Shown here: positions 1-10,700 of the stretch, piece by piece
Position numbering within the stretch: the first letter of the stretch is position 1
Layout of the letters: each line of letters begins with the position of its first letter
The notes under the pieces: generated by a model
The model's database searches: none
The model's input: only the letters and a program-made list of their open reading frames with translations
Told to the model about the DNA's origin: nothing
Program-made: the position numbers and the translations under genes
From: Verrucomicrobiia bacterium
GTDB lineage: Bacteria > Verrucomicrobiota > Verrucomicrobiia > Limisphaerales > JAOAIM01
Assembly (NCBI GenBank): GCA_026414705.1
Contig: JAOAIM010000001.1
Location: 19,932 to 59,193, forward strand
Length of the DNA stretch: 39,262 nucleotides
Direction: 5' to 3'

Positions 1-3000
1 CGACGCGGTTGATGTAAAGGCCGGGCCAGTTGAAGCGCAGCCGGAATTGTCCGGGTTCGCGGATGAATTCCAAATTGGGTCGGGCGAAGGTGACCGGCGG
101 CACGCCCGGAATGCCCAGCCCGTCACGCGGGTCGGAGCCCTCGAACATTTCCTGGAGATTTTGGTAGCCATCGCCGTCCCAGTCGCCAAACGCGTCCTGC
201 CCGTAGCCGAAGAACAGTCGCTCCCAGGTGTCCACCAACAGGTTGCCGTCGAGGTCGGAGTCGCTCGCCATTGGGATGCTGGTGAGGTTGACGCGGATGA
301 CCTCCAGGGCGAGGCCGCCCGGCGGATTGGGCAGGTCCGCAAACGCGCGCACCTGCAGGAGGCTGCCGGGCAACACGGCGAAGGAATCGGGCAGGTCGTA
401 GGGCGAACCGTCGTTTTTGTAGAGCTTCACGGGCGTGCTGCCGGGATGCAGCGTGAATTGAATCGGCGCGGAGCCGCCGCCCGGCAGCGTGGCGGTAAGC
501 AACACGTTGGTGACCGGACGCGGCGGCACGGCGGCCAAAATGCTCGCGGCGCCCGCGTGCGCGCTGGCGAAGATGCCGTGGAAGATCGAGAAGTCGCTGT
601 ATTCAGCGTCGTAGTTGCCGGTCCGGAGGAAACGGCGCAACTGGTCCAGCGGCGGCGTGAACCGGGCGGGGTTGGCGTTGTTGTGCGTGCTGCAGATGTC
701 GAAGATTTCCGTGGCGACGGCGCGCAAGTTCATGATGGCGCCGGCGCTGGAGGTTTCGACCAGGTTGCTGATGGTTTGGTAGAGCGTGCTCAGCCGCCAG
801 GCCGGGATGCCGTTGGTGGGCTCGGTTTCCAGCCAGAGCAACAGCTCGCGCGAGAGGTTGGTGCGCGCGGCGTCGCCGGGCCGGAATGAGAACAACGTGA
901 TGTTCGTGCCCCAGGGCAGACCGCGCGAGACGAGGATGTCGCCGATCTTGCGCTCGACCAGCGCGGCGGTGAGCGTGTCGCGCACGGTCAGGTCGCCCTT
1001 GCTGATCGGGCGGGTGAGGCCGGCCCAGGCATTGGAGGCGGCGGCGATCCAGGCGTTGGCCTCGGCGACGAGGTTGCCGCCGCCGAAGGTGTAGCTGACC
1101 GACAGCGGCGTGAACTGCGGGGCCACCAGCAGGCCGACCAGTTCGCGGCCCAGGCGTTTGTCGGCGTTGGCGGTGAGGATGTCGAAGTGCAGCTCGGTGG
1201 CCTCGACCAGCAGGCGGTCTTCGGGCTGAACGATGATGTTGGTCAGGCGCGCGGCGGGATTGAGCACGCCGGGGATGCTCAGGTTGGTGACCGAGCCGAC
1301 CGCGAGCAGACTGCCCGCGGCGGTGAAGACGCGCAGCACCGTGCCGGTGGCCGCAAAGGTGGGCGTGTCCGCCGGGCCGTCGTAGGGCCGTGGGGTGACG
1401 GCGCGGTCAAAGGCGGCGTTGAATTCCAGGCGCGGCGCGTTGGTGGGCACGCTGCCGGCCGCCAGCGGGTTGGTGCCGCGCAGCAGTTCTTCCAGGTCGG
1501 AATACCCATCGCCATCGGAGTCGGAACCGCCGTTGGGGTCGAGTCCGCGCCCCAGCTCAACAAAGTCGGGCACGCCGTCATTGTCCGAATCGAGCGTGGA
1601 GGGTGGATCGGTGAAGGCGTAGGAAGCGGAGCGGATGGCGGATTTGGCCAGGCCGGTGGGCGGGCGCGCGTAGTATTGCACGGTGACGTTGGTGAAGAGG
1701 CGCACCGGCGCGGTGTATTGCACCCACGCACCGCTGCCGATGCGGTAAAAGGCCAGATGCGTCGGGTCGCCAGGGGTCAGCGTCATGTCAATGGCGCGAT
1801 TGTAGCGGCCGGGTTCGGGCGCGATGCGCACTTCGCTGACTTCATCGCCCGCCGGCGCCCGCAGGCTGAAGACGGAGATGAAATTGGTGTATTGGTTGAT
1901 GAGACCGAAGTTCACACCGGAGGGAATTTCGCCCAGCGCGGTGGCAGTGGGATTGCGCAGGCCGTTGGTCGGGCCGGTGTAACGCTCGGCGTTGACGGTG
2001 ACGATGGGCGGCGCGCCGGTCGCGCGGAATTGCGAGGTCCAATCGCCCGCGTTGAGCACGCGCACCAGGCCCGGCTGGTTGGTCACGAACGGCTCGCCGC
2101 GGAAGAGCAGGACATTGCCCGCCGCCGAGACCCGCCCCAAAAACGGCAGGCTGCCGGACTGCCCGGCGATGTAGTTCGTGCCGGTGAAATTCCACGTCTG
2201 GAATCGTGTCGAAAGCCCCGTGCCGGCGTCGCCGGACAGGAGCATGAAATGGCCGTTGCCCAACAACGCGGCGCCGGTGAACTCCTGAGCGGCGTCGGCG
2301 GTGAAACTTTGCGCCAGCACGGGTGCGCTGACGCCATTGAAGTCGAACACGTCCGCCTGCGTGCCGTTGGCATAAACGACCAGCAGACGCGGGGTGCTGG
2401 TGCCCGGAACGACGTAAATGCGCAGCACGCGTCCGGGGAAGTTGAAGCTGTTGGCCGCGCCGAGACTGAAGATGCCCGCCGTGGGTTCGAGCACCTGATG
2501 CCAGATCAATTCCACCGTGCCCGGACGGTAGAAGAGCAGTTGGCTGAGCGGATTTGTGGCGCTGAAACGGCCGAACACGTATTCGCTGCCGGCGGCGAGG
2601 GTTTGCATGAGCGTTTGCACGACGCTGCCGGTGCTCAGGTCGTAGGCGCGGAAGGTGTCGGTCGCGCCGCGGAACATCACTCCCAGTCGGTCGGTCGCGC
2701 CGAGCTTGAGGCTGACGCGATTGGCGCGCTCGATGCGTGAGGCAATCACGGCGTCTGACCACACGCCGAAGGCGACGCCGTTGGTGTTGCGCAGGGCGGT
2801 GAAGCGCGTGGGCGTGCTGTTGTTCCAAATGCTGCCCACGAACAGGTCGTCCAGCGCGGTGTTGCCGCCCCCGCCGATGTCAATGACGCCGACGGTGTTC
2901 GGGCCGATTGAGGGAATGTAAATCGGCAGCGGCACGGGCACGGCGGCAGCGCTGGAGGGATCGAGCAGGTTCAGGCGATTGGCTTCGGGCGCGGTACACA

Positions 3001-3286
3001 CGAAGGCGTCGCGGGTGGTTGTGGTGAGCCGGCCCACGCCCAGGCCGGAGGCGTTTTGAATGCCACTGGCGCGGGTGGCGGCCCAGGTGGTCACGCCGGA
3101 CGCGGTTTGGTAGCCGACGCGGTAGCCACCGGTGGCTTTGTCCACAAGCAACACGTCGGTGCGACCATCGCCGTCGAAATCGCCCGCGGCCTGGAATTCG
3201 GTGACCGTCTCATACACGAAAGCACGGGTGGGGAGTGCGGTCAGCCCCAGCGCGAGGAGCGCGATCGCGATTGGGAGCGGAGGTTT
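1..3286 (-). CDS. giant secreted protein with calcium-type repeats (C-terminus beyond window)
   Basis: The minus-strand frame is open from the left edge to about 3286 and continues beyond the window. I followed it codon by codon over 1-1560 without interruption. It begins with a hydrophobic stretch (PLPIAIALLALGLTALPTRA) typical of a signal peptide, followed by an FG-GAP/VCBS-like segment with the calcium loop DFDGDGRTD. Further on comes a chitobiase-like C-terminal-type module. Two blocks resembling thrombospondin type-3/EF-hand loops follow: DSDNDGVPDFVE with DSDGDGYSDLEE near 1500-1590, and DSDLDGNLLVD with DWDGDGYQNLQE near 130-270. Such loops bind calcium in known families, so an extracellular or outer-surface location is inferred; no enzyme domain is seen. 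There is no ATG, GTG or TTG in frame in the two dozen codons before the hydrophobic segment, and the frame continues back into the repeat at 3345. The stated end is therefore only where protein-like sequence starts. Confidence 0.8.
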
Positions 3287-3344
3287 GCAACGGGCTCGCG
3301 CGGCGATCGAGAATTTACAGTAAGGCCGATGGGGAGTGAGCGAC

Positions 3345-3393
3345 GGCTCGCGGACTGCCAGTCCGCGATACAGCAGGCTGCCAGCCTGCGCTA
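3345..3393. repeat. twin-hairpin repeat unit, copy 1
   Basis: Two adjacent perfect hairpins: CGGACTGCCAGTCCG at 3351-3365 (6-bp stem, GCC loop) and GCAGGCTGCCAGCCTGC at 3373-3389 (7-bp stem, GCC loop), joined by GCGATACA and followed by GCTACAA. The same layout, with different but still self-complementary stems, recurs elsewhere in the window. Confidence 0.85.
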
Positions 3394-3407
3394 CAAGGCG
3401 GGCGAAC

Positions 3408-3710
3408 GCGCTCACCCTCACCCTCACCCTCTCCCTCAAGGGCGAGGGAACAGTCACAGAGCGCTCCTGGATTGCTCGGGCGCATGCCGGCTCTCCACGC
3501 GCGGCCCGCGTTCTCCCTCTCCCAGCGGGAGAGGGCCGGGGTGAGGGAGAGCCAACCGCGCGCCGTTGAGTTCCCGCGCTCAGGAACGCCAGCGGTAACC
3601 CAAGTTTCCAACCGCTCGTAGCGCCGATTGAAAATCTGCGGTGAAGCGGATTTGCAATCAGCGACGGCTCGCGGACTGCCAGTCCGCGATCCAGCAGGCT
3701 GCCCACCTGC
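3408..3710. repeat. 303-bp direct repeat, copy A
   Basis: This segment matches 7374-7676 at a constant offset of 3966 bp, with no gaps and about a dozen substitutions by eye. It contains a CCCTCACC-rich block, the palindrome CCCTCTCCCAGCGGGAGAGGG core at 3515-3535, a 120-bp less repetitive part and a twin hairpin at 3672-3710. The two copies bracket the frameshifted secreted-protein gene. Confidence 0.9.
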
Positions 3711-3734
3711 GCGACAAAGCGGGCGAACCCGCGC

Positions 3735-3870
3735 ACCCTCACCCTGACCCTCTCCCTCAAGGGAGAGGGAACAGTCACAGAGCGCTCCTTGATTGCCCGT
3801 GCGCGTTCCGGCTCTCCGCGCGCGGCGCGCGTTCTCCCTCTCCCAGCGGGAGAGGGCCGGGGTGAGGAAG
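3735..3870. repeat. CCCTCTCCC palindromic repeat block
   Basis: A further copy of the first half of the 303-bp repeat. It has the ACCCTGACCCTCTCCCTCAA block near 3741, a shared linker (ACAGTCACAGAGCGCTCC) and the palindrome CCCTCTCCC-AGC-GGGAGAGGG at 3836-3856, followed by CCGGGGTGAGG. Confidence 0.85.
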
Positions 3871-3916
3871 AGCCGGTCGGTTCGGATTGAATTGCCACGC
3901 TGGCGAGCGTTGTCCG

Positions 3917-4031
3917 TAGCGCAGGTTTCCAACCTGCCGTATCGCCGACTTCCAGTCGGCAAAGCGCAGCGGCCGACACGACGGCCAGCGGGTTGGAAAC
4001 CCGCGATACAGCAGACTGGAAGTCTGCGCCA
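3917..4031. repeat. two inverted twin-hairpin units
   Basis: Four hairpins: GCAGGTTTCCAACCTGC (3921-3937), CCGACTTCCAGTCGG (3945-3959), GCGGGTTGGAAACCCGC (3988-4004) and GCAGACTGGAAGTCTGC (4011-4027). The first pair is joined by CGTATCG and preceded by GTAGC. The second pair is joined by GATACA and followed by GCCACA, i.e. the same unit in the opposite orientation. Loops are TCC in one orientation and GGA in the other. Confidence 0.85.
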
Positions 4032-4086
4032 CAGGGCGTGATGCCGACTTCGGGCGCGCCGCACACTGAGAATGCCAATTTCCGCG

Positions 4087-7000
4087 TCATGGCACGTCCA
4101 TTTCGTTGGTGGGGATGACCTCGGCGATTTCGCCGTTTTTGCGGAAGCGGACCAGCAGGTATTTGTAGCGCGCGCCGGAGATGACCGGTTGGGTGTCGGG
4201 CACCATCATGAAGAACAGATGCAGCGTGTCGGTGAGCACCAGCCGGTCATACACGATGTAGGAATCGCGCAGCAGGCTGTTGGTGAAACGCAGGATCTGA
4301 TTGGCGAAGGCGATGCTGTAGTTGGTGATCTGGTAGGAGATGTTTTCCAGCAGGGGCGTGACCTGCACGATGTCGCCGGAGACCTTCGGAAAGAGGCTGT
4401 TGGTGACCTGGAAGCGATAGATCATCATCGGGAAAAGTTTTTCGCCCGCCGGGTTGGTATAGACCAGGCTCATCGGGTCCACCGCGCCGTTGATCCATTG
4501 CGGGCGCTGGGCAACCTGCACGGCGCTGTTGGAGGTGAACAGGGGCCGAGCCGACCACCACCACCGCGCCGGTGAATGGGGCCTGGTAGGCTGCATGCCA
4601 CACCGCGCTGATGCCCAGCGGCAGGTTGGTGTCGCCCAACTTGAAGACATTGTTGGTGTTGAGGGGCGGCAGGCCGCGCGCGGGCCACGGGATCGTGCAG
4701 AGCGGGAAGTTGGTGTTGGCCGGATTCCAAACGAACTGTTCGATGTTGCTCGGTTCGCTGACGTTGCCATCGCGCCCGACGGCTTTAACGAAGACGGTGT
4801 AGGTGTTGCCCAGTTCGATGTTGCACGGCACGGCAAACTGCGGCCCGGGGCCGAAGCCCGGCCCGATGCGCGGGCTGTCAAAGAGGTAAAAGTCCAGGGT
4901 GTTGGTCTGGCCGGCGATGACCACGGTTTGCGTGACCGGGTTGGGCTGGAGAATCGAGGGCGCGCGCAGGCTCAGGAAGCCGGGAGCGAGATTGGACCTG
5001 ACGGGGTTGGGATTGCCGGCGACCCATACTTCAAAACGCTCGAGTCCGGGCGGCGGACAGAACCAAGTCATGGTCATTCCGGGGTTGTTGGTTGTGCCGG
5101 CGGCCACCAGCGGTGAGAGCAACGGCACGGGCAGGGGCGCCGAGGGCGCGCTGCTGACGCAACCGAGCTTGACCAGCGGACTGGGGTTGCCGTGTTCGTC
5201 GAGCATTTGCAGGAAGTAACAAAGAGTCGCGCCGCCCGGCGGCAAACCGTCGTCCTGACAGGTCACGCTCGGTGCGCCGCCAATCGCGCCGTAACAGATC
5301 AACGTCAGCGGCCCCTCGTCCACCTTGCGATACAGACGCCACTCACGGCTGCCGGGGGTGGGGAAGCCGATGACCACGATGTTGGTGCGGGTGCCGGCGG
5401 GCGTGATGGGATCATGGCGGTTGCAACCGCTACCCGGACGGGCTCGCTGAGCCATCAAATCCGCCTCGAAATACACCGGGACGATGTCGTTGATCCACGC
5501 TTCCAGCAGGTAGATCGGCACCGGTTCGGGCATGGCGCCGAACTGGCCGTCGTGGGTGAGCACCGCCGCCTGTATCAGCGCAAACCGGCCGTAGCGGACG
5601 TTGGTTGAGATGAGCGAGTAGGTGTGAACGTTCTGCCCGGGCGCATAGGTCATCCAGCCGGTGAAAAAGCTTTGGATGACCTGGTATTGGGCGTCGAGGA
5701 TGGTGACCGCGTAGCTGAGTTGTGCGATTTGAGGGCTTTTTCGCTCGGTGTGGAGACGAAGGACAATCTGGCCCGGCGACGCGTTGCCAATCGGATCGCC
5801 AATCCGGACGTAACGGGCAAAGGGTTTGAGGCAGTGAATCCAGATTTCGCCCGTGGGCGCGTCCGGGCCGACGCGGTCGCGCAACACGCCGAACGCGGGG
5901 GCGCTGTTGCCGGAGAGGTTCGGTCCGCACGCGCCCTGATCCTGTGCGCGCACCGAATACCAGAAGGTGCGGCCCAGATCGGTGGCGACCGAGGGCGCGC
6001 CCGCGCCGTCGTCCAGGTAACTGGCGGTGGCCACGCCGTTGGTGTGGCGGACGATGGCGATGCGGTTGTTGGTGGGGTTGCCGGAGAGGGCGTGCATCTG
6101 GTTGAGGTTGGTCCAGCGATAGACCCAGTAGTTGGTGACGGCGTCCACGGCGTTGGTGTTTTGATCCCAGATGACGCGCAGGAACTGGCGCGGCGTGCCG
6201 CTGACAAACGCGTAGTCGTTGACCACGCGCACTCGCTCCGGCGGCGCGGGCGGGTTGCGATCGCACACCGTGATGAGCGTGCCGGGCGACACCAGCCCGT
6301 CGCGGCCCAAAATGTCGCGGGCGGTGACGAAGTAGTAAAAGCGCGCGCCGTTGGTGAAGCCGAGGTTGACGTAGCCGGGGCGGAAACGCCCGTCGTCGTC
6401 GGAGTAGAAAAACGTTTCCGGATCGCCCGCGGGCGGCGGGTTGAAGTTGGCGACGTTGCCGGTGGTGAAATCCTTTTCCGTGAGGATGGGCAGGTTGTTG
6501 CAGCGTTTGACGTGCTGGGGCGCCGTGAGGGCGCGGGCCAGAAGCACGCCCGGCGGCGGCGGCGTGAGGTCCCAACGGTTGGTCGTGGCTTCCGCATACG
6601 CGCGCGTGACGCGCCAGACGTTGAAGCCGTAGTGCAGGAAGCCCATGCGCCGGAGCGGATCGGGCGTGGCCCAACGCAGTTTGACGTTGATGTCGCCGCG
6701 TGGCGAGGGATCGGGCACTTCGACCGGCGCGCCCGGCGGCGGCAACACCGGCGGCGCGCCCGGTTGCAGGGTCACGCGCCCGATGACGCCCTGGTCGGTT
6801 TGCGTCGCCGGATCGAACAGCCGCACTTCGAACGTGGTTTGCGTCGTCAACACGTCCGCATACGCCACGCCCAGGGCCAGCGCCACGCCCGGATGCACCC
6901 GCGCCATGAGCAGCAGGTTTTGGAAATACTCCTCCTGGCCGAGCGATCCGCGAATGGCGGCGGAAACCTTCTCCGCCCGCGAAATGCTCGGCGAGGGCAT

Positions 7001-7366
7001 GAGCGCCTCAAAGAGCGCGTGAAGGTCCTGTTCAAGCTTGAGCGGGTCTTGGCCGAGATTTTCAGCGCGGCGTAACAACGGTTCAATGTTGCGCGGGTCG
7101 GTTTGCTGGAAGACAACGCTCACGCGCTGGAACGGCGCGGTCGAAGCGGCGTCGCCGGGCTTGGCATAAATGGCGTAAGTGCGACCGAGCACCAGGTTTG
7201 GGCTGCTACCCTGCCAGTAAAGGTAGGCCCAGTGGCGGCCGGCGGTGTCCTGAATGGTCGTGCCCGCGGTCGAGATGAGGTTGTCGAGCCCCTCCTGGGC
7301 GCGAGCGGCCGCGAAGCAACACAGCGCCAGAAACGCGGCGGCGATGAAGGCGCGAACTGGAGGCAT
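4087..7366 (-). CDS. large secreted fibronectin-III-like protein, frameshifted near C-terminus
   Basis: A leftward gene for an exported protein of about 1,092 residues. The start is the ATG at 7366, because it begins a clean signal peptide (MPPVRAFIAAAFLALCCFAA, cleaved about ARA-Q). Upstream codons in the same frame only decode the repeat. The body is mostly beta-type sequence with several fibronectin-III-like modules (for example FLRVIWDQNTNAVD and YWVYRWTN) linked by proline-rich stretches; no catalytic motif is seen. At 4542-4545 (GGGG on the plus strand, CCCC in the gene) the frame shifts by one base. Upstream protein reads AVVVVGSA in one frame and continues sensibly only in another (LFTSNSAVQVAQRPQW), ending at 4087. 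Removing one C restores a single frame. This is either a sequencing or assembly indel or a real mutation making a pseudogene. It may act with the neighbouring secreted genes, but no shared function can be shown. Confidence 0.8.
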
Positions 7367-7743
7367 CGAAGCGGCGCTCACCCTCACCCTGACCCTCTCC
7401 CTCAAGGGCGAGGGAACAGTCACAGAGCGCTCCTGGATTGCTCGGGCGCATGCCGGCTCTCCACGCGCGGCGCGTGTTCTCCCTCTCCCAGCGGGAGAGG
7501 GCCGGGGTGAGGGAGAGCCAACCGCGTGGCGTTGCGTTCCCGCACTCAAGAACGCCAGCAGTAACCCAAGTTTCCAACCGCTCGTAGCGCCGATTGAAAA
7601 TCTGCGGTGAAGCGGATTTGCAATCAGCGACGGCTCGCGGACTGCCAGTCCGCGACCCAGCAGGCTGTCGGCCTGCGCGGCAAGCCGCAGCACCGAGTTC
7701 GAATTGTCCTTGTACGCTGCTCGTTCCATGCGCTGCGTCCGGT
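7367..7743. repeat. repeat-filled gap including 303-bp direct repeat copy B
   Basis: The gap is occupied almost entirely by copy B of the 303-bp repeat (7374-7676). It includes the palindrome core at 7481-7501, a perfect hairpin CGGACTGCCAGTCCG at 7638-7652 and a decayed partner GCAGGCTGTCGGCCTGC at 7660-7676. No gene or obvious terminator is seen between the flanking minus-strand genes. Confidence 0.85.
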
Positions 7744-10700
7744 TCAATAGTCCACGTCCCACGAGCCGTTTTCGTAGGTGATGCCCACGCTCTTGCTGAA
7801 CTCGATGCAGAAGGGGCACGGGCCGACCTTGCCGCTGAGGTTGCCGCGTCCGTTGAAGCGCAAGTTGTCGCCGCTCTTGACGCCGACCATTTTGACCTCA
7901 CCCCGGATGGTGACGATGCAGAGCGCCTCGCCGAGCACACCGGCTTTCATCACCCCGCCGTAGGTCGGGCCTTCGAGGAAATAAAACGCGCCCGCGCCGA
8001 TGCCCGCCGAGATGTTGAACAGGCACGAGGCCGGAATGCCCAACACGGCTTCGGAGATCGGGATCCAGCCCTCGCCATACAGGTAACCGCCGGTGAACGG
8101 CGGGCTGCCCAGCACCGAGGCCACATCCGGATCAATGAGCCGGATCGGGTCGAGGGTGCAGGTGCGCCCGAAGAAAATGCCGCCGGACAGATCGTAGTTC
8201 TGGATTTTGATGCCGGCCAGGGCGGCGAGGTAATTCTCGTTGAGGCCGAAGGCGACCGACGCGCCAAGCTTGTAAATCTTGAACGACTCGAAGTCCAGGC
8301 CGCCGCGCACATTGAGGCTGCCGGCCATGCCGAGCGGTTTGAAGGGGCTGTTTTGGAAGCTGAACTTCGTGGCCACGTCGGCGCGCAGGTCGGGGCTGAT
8401 CCAGTCCAGCTTGACGTCGTTGGCGCCGAGGGTGACCTCGGTGGCGCTGTCACCGCTGAAACCGCAGCCGGGTGTGGCCGAGGAATCCAGTTCTTTGATG
8501 ATCAGGTAGGCGTTGAGCTCCATTTCTTCGGGCACGCGCCATTGGAAGCGGCCGTCGAGCCGGAGCATTTTGAGCGAGTCGCCGTTGATGAGGGCGTGGC
8601 CGTCAATCTGGCCGGCGCCGATGACCTCGCTCAGGTCGCCCAGGGCGTTGTTGATGGTGTTGTCCAGCTCGGCGAGCGTCTGGCCGATGAGATCGCGGAT
8701 GACCTGATTGATCTGTTGGAAGACGCTGTCCACCGCTTCGCGGAAGAGCGCGTCGAGGTCGTAAAGCCGCTGGCGCAGGGAGACCTGGAGGCTGGCGGCG
8801 ACGGCGGTTTCGTAGAAGCGCTCGCGGATGCGGGCGCGGATCATCTGCTTGAGTTCCTCGGCGGTGAAGTGGACGAACGGGTCGTCAATGGAGTAGTTCA
8901 GGCCGTTGAAGAAGGCGCGGATTTCAGAGCTGGCGCGGGTGGTGGCGTTGGTCAGTTCGGCGGCGGCGCTTTTGAGTTTGAAGTCGAGTTCCTGGGCGAA
9001 TTCCTGGCCCAGCGCGACCTTGGCGCGCACTTCGCCCAGGGCGCGTTGCACCTCGTTGAGCGTCTGAACGATCTGCTGGAGGGACGGCTCAATTTCCCGC
9101 ATGAAGTTGCTCAGGTGCGGTTCGGCGACGGCGTTGATGAATTCGTCGGCGAGCTGGCCGACCAGTTCACCGATGAGTTCTTTGACGATGGGCCGCTGGC
9201 CGTCCACGATGCGGAGCAGGCCGTTTTTGACCTCGCCCAACGGCACGCCGTTGGTGCCCTTGGAGATGGTGCCGGTGATGGCGCTGATGGCGTTGGTGAT
9301 TTCGTCGAGCGTGTCGGAGAGTTCCTTGAGCAGGCCCAGCGGTTGGGCGGCGCCGTCGGCCAGGAACATCAACTGCCGCGAGACGTTGGTGAGCACCGCG
9401 CCCGCGCCCGAGCCGATGAGGTAGTTGGTGAGGACCTGGCTGACACGGTCGGGGAACTGGCCCTTGGCGGTGGGCGGCAGGGCGGCCCACTCGGCCTGCA
9501 ACCGGGCATAGAGCGCGTCCACGGTCGGGTCCACCGTCCGGCGCAGGACCTCGTCGAAAAACCCGTCGAGCGTGGTGGCCAACATGCGGTCGAGATTGGC
9601 CGCGCCTTCAAAGAGCACGTCGCGCACCTCCTGACCGGCGGCGTTGGCCAGGGCTTGTGCGACGCCCAATTGCTCTTCGACCGCGTTGAAGACCATGTTG
9701 GCGAGGTTGATCCGGGGCAGGCCGTCGTATTGGATGCCGAAGTCCAGCGATGCGTTGGCCGGGTCCATGTAAGTGATCTCGTGCTGGACTTTGAAGACGA
9801 GCAGGTCGTTGGTGAGGCTGAAGAGGGAGCGGAACGTGCGCGTGCTGTCGTTCCAAAGCAGCGGATAATCAAAGTCCACCACGCCCAGCCAGAGGCGCTG
9901 CGCGCGCGGATGGTATTGTTGGCCGGGGTTGTTGCGGTAGTTGGCGAGCGTGACGCCGGGCGGGAAACCGAAGTTGTTTTCGTCAAAGTAGGCGGCATTG
10001 AAAAAGTCGTTGCCGCCGACGCGCCAGCCGTAATTGGGATTGCTGCTGCCCGCGCGCGGCCAACCGCCGGCAAGCCAGATTTGCGGCGCGGGCGTGACGC
10101 CGTTGGTGCGGGCGGCGGTGTGCAGGTGCACTTTCACCTCGTCGAAGAAGGGCACCTTCATCTTGCCGGCGATGTTGAGGAAGCCCACCGTCGGCAGGTT
10201 GGCGGGATTGCTGTTGGAGTAGCTGCTGTAGTAGGCGTCGGCGACGGGTGTGACGGTGTAGGCGGTGTTGGTCGGGCCGCGCAGTTGGAAGCGGCTGGGC
10301 AGTTTCAGGCGCGAATCAATGCCCGCCAGGCCGAAGGATTTGGGGATGAGGTTGCCGTTGGTCTGGAAGCCCAGGAAGCCGGTGAGCGGTTGATCCACGT
10401 GGCTGGCGTAACCGCGCACGCCCACGACCAGCGAGCCTTTGCCGGGATTGCATTCCTCGCCGGGGTTGCTCTTGAACTGAATGGCCAGCGGCTCGAAGTC
10501 GGCGTTCCACCAGGCCAGTTTTTTGAAGGTCTGACTGGAGGGCGCGACCTTGGCGCCGAGCAACGCGCCGACGCAACTGAACTTGAGCTCCTCAAAATCC
10601 AGCGTGAAGTCGGACGGATACGGCACGCGGAGGTTGCCGAAGGTGCGCGAGTCCACGTTCTGGCTGTCGAGGAACGCGACGCCGTAGTTGGCGAATTCCA

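Larger units (their letters stand above)
3287..4086. repeat. gene-free gap filled with palindromic intergenic repeats
   Basis: This 800-bp gap between two secreted-protein genes contains no credible gene. It is a mosaic of hairpin repeats, each listed separately. Open frames crossing it translate into low-complexity strings such as LTPALSRWERE, which simply decode the repeat and should not be annotated as proteins. No clear promoter for the downstream (leftward) gene is visible. Confidence 0.85.

Noticed and set aside
1842-2828. 328-codon minus-strand frame within the leftmost gene
   Set aside because: It is out of frame with the continuous secreted protein and is His/Arg/Gln-rich, as expected of a shadow.
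3315-4064. Open frames in the repeat gaps giving strings such as LTPALSRWERE
   Set aside because: They translate the CCCTCTCCC palindromes and are a known-looking type of spurious ORF; both strands of the repeat stay open.
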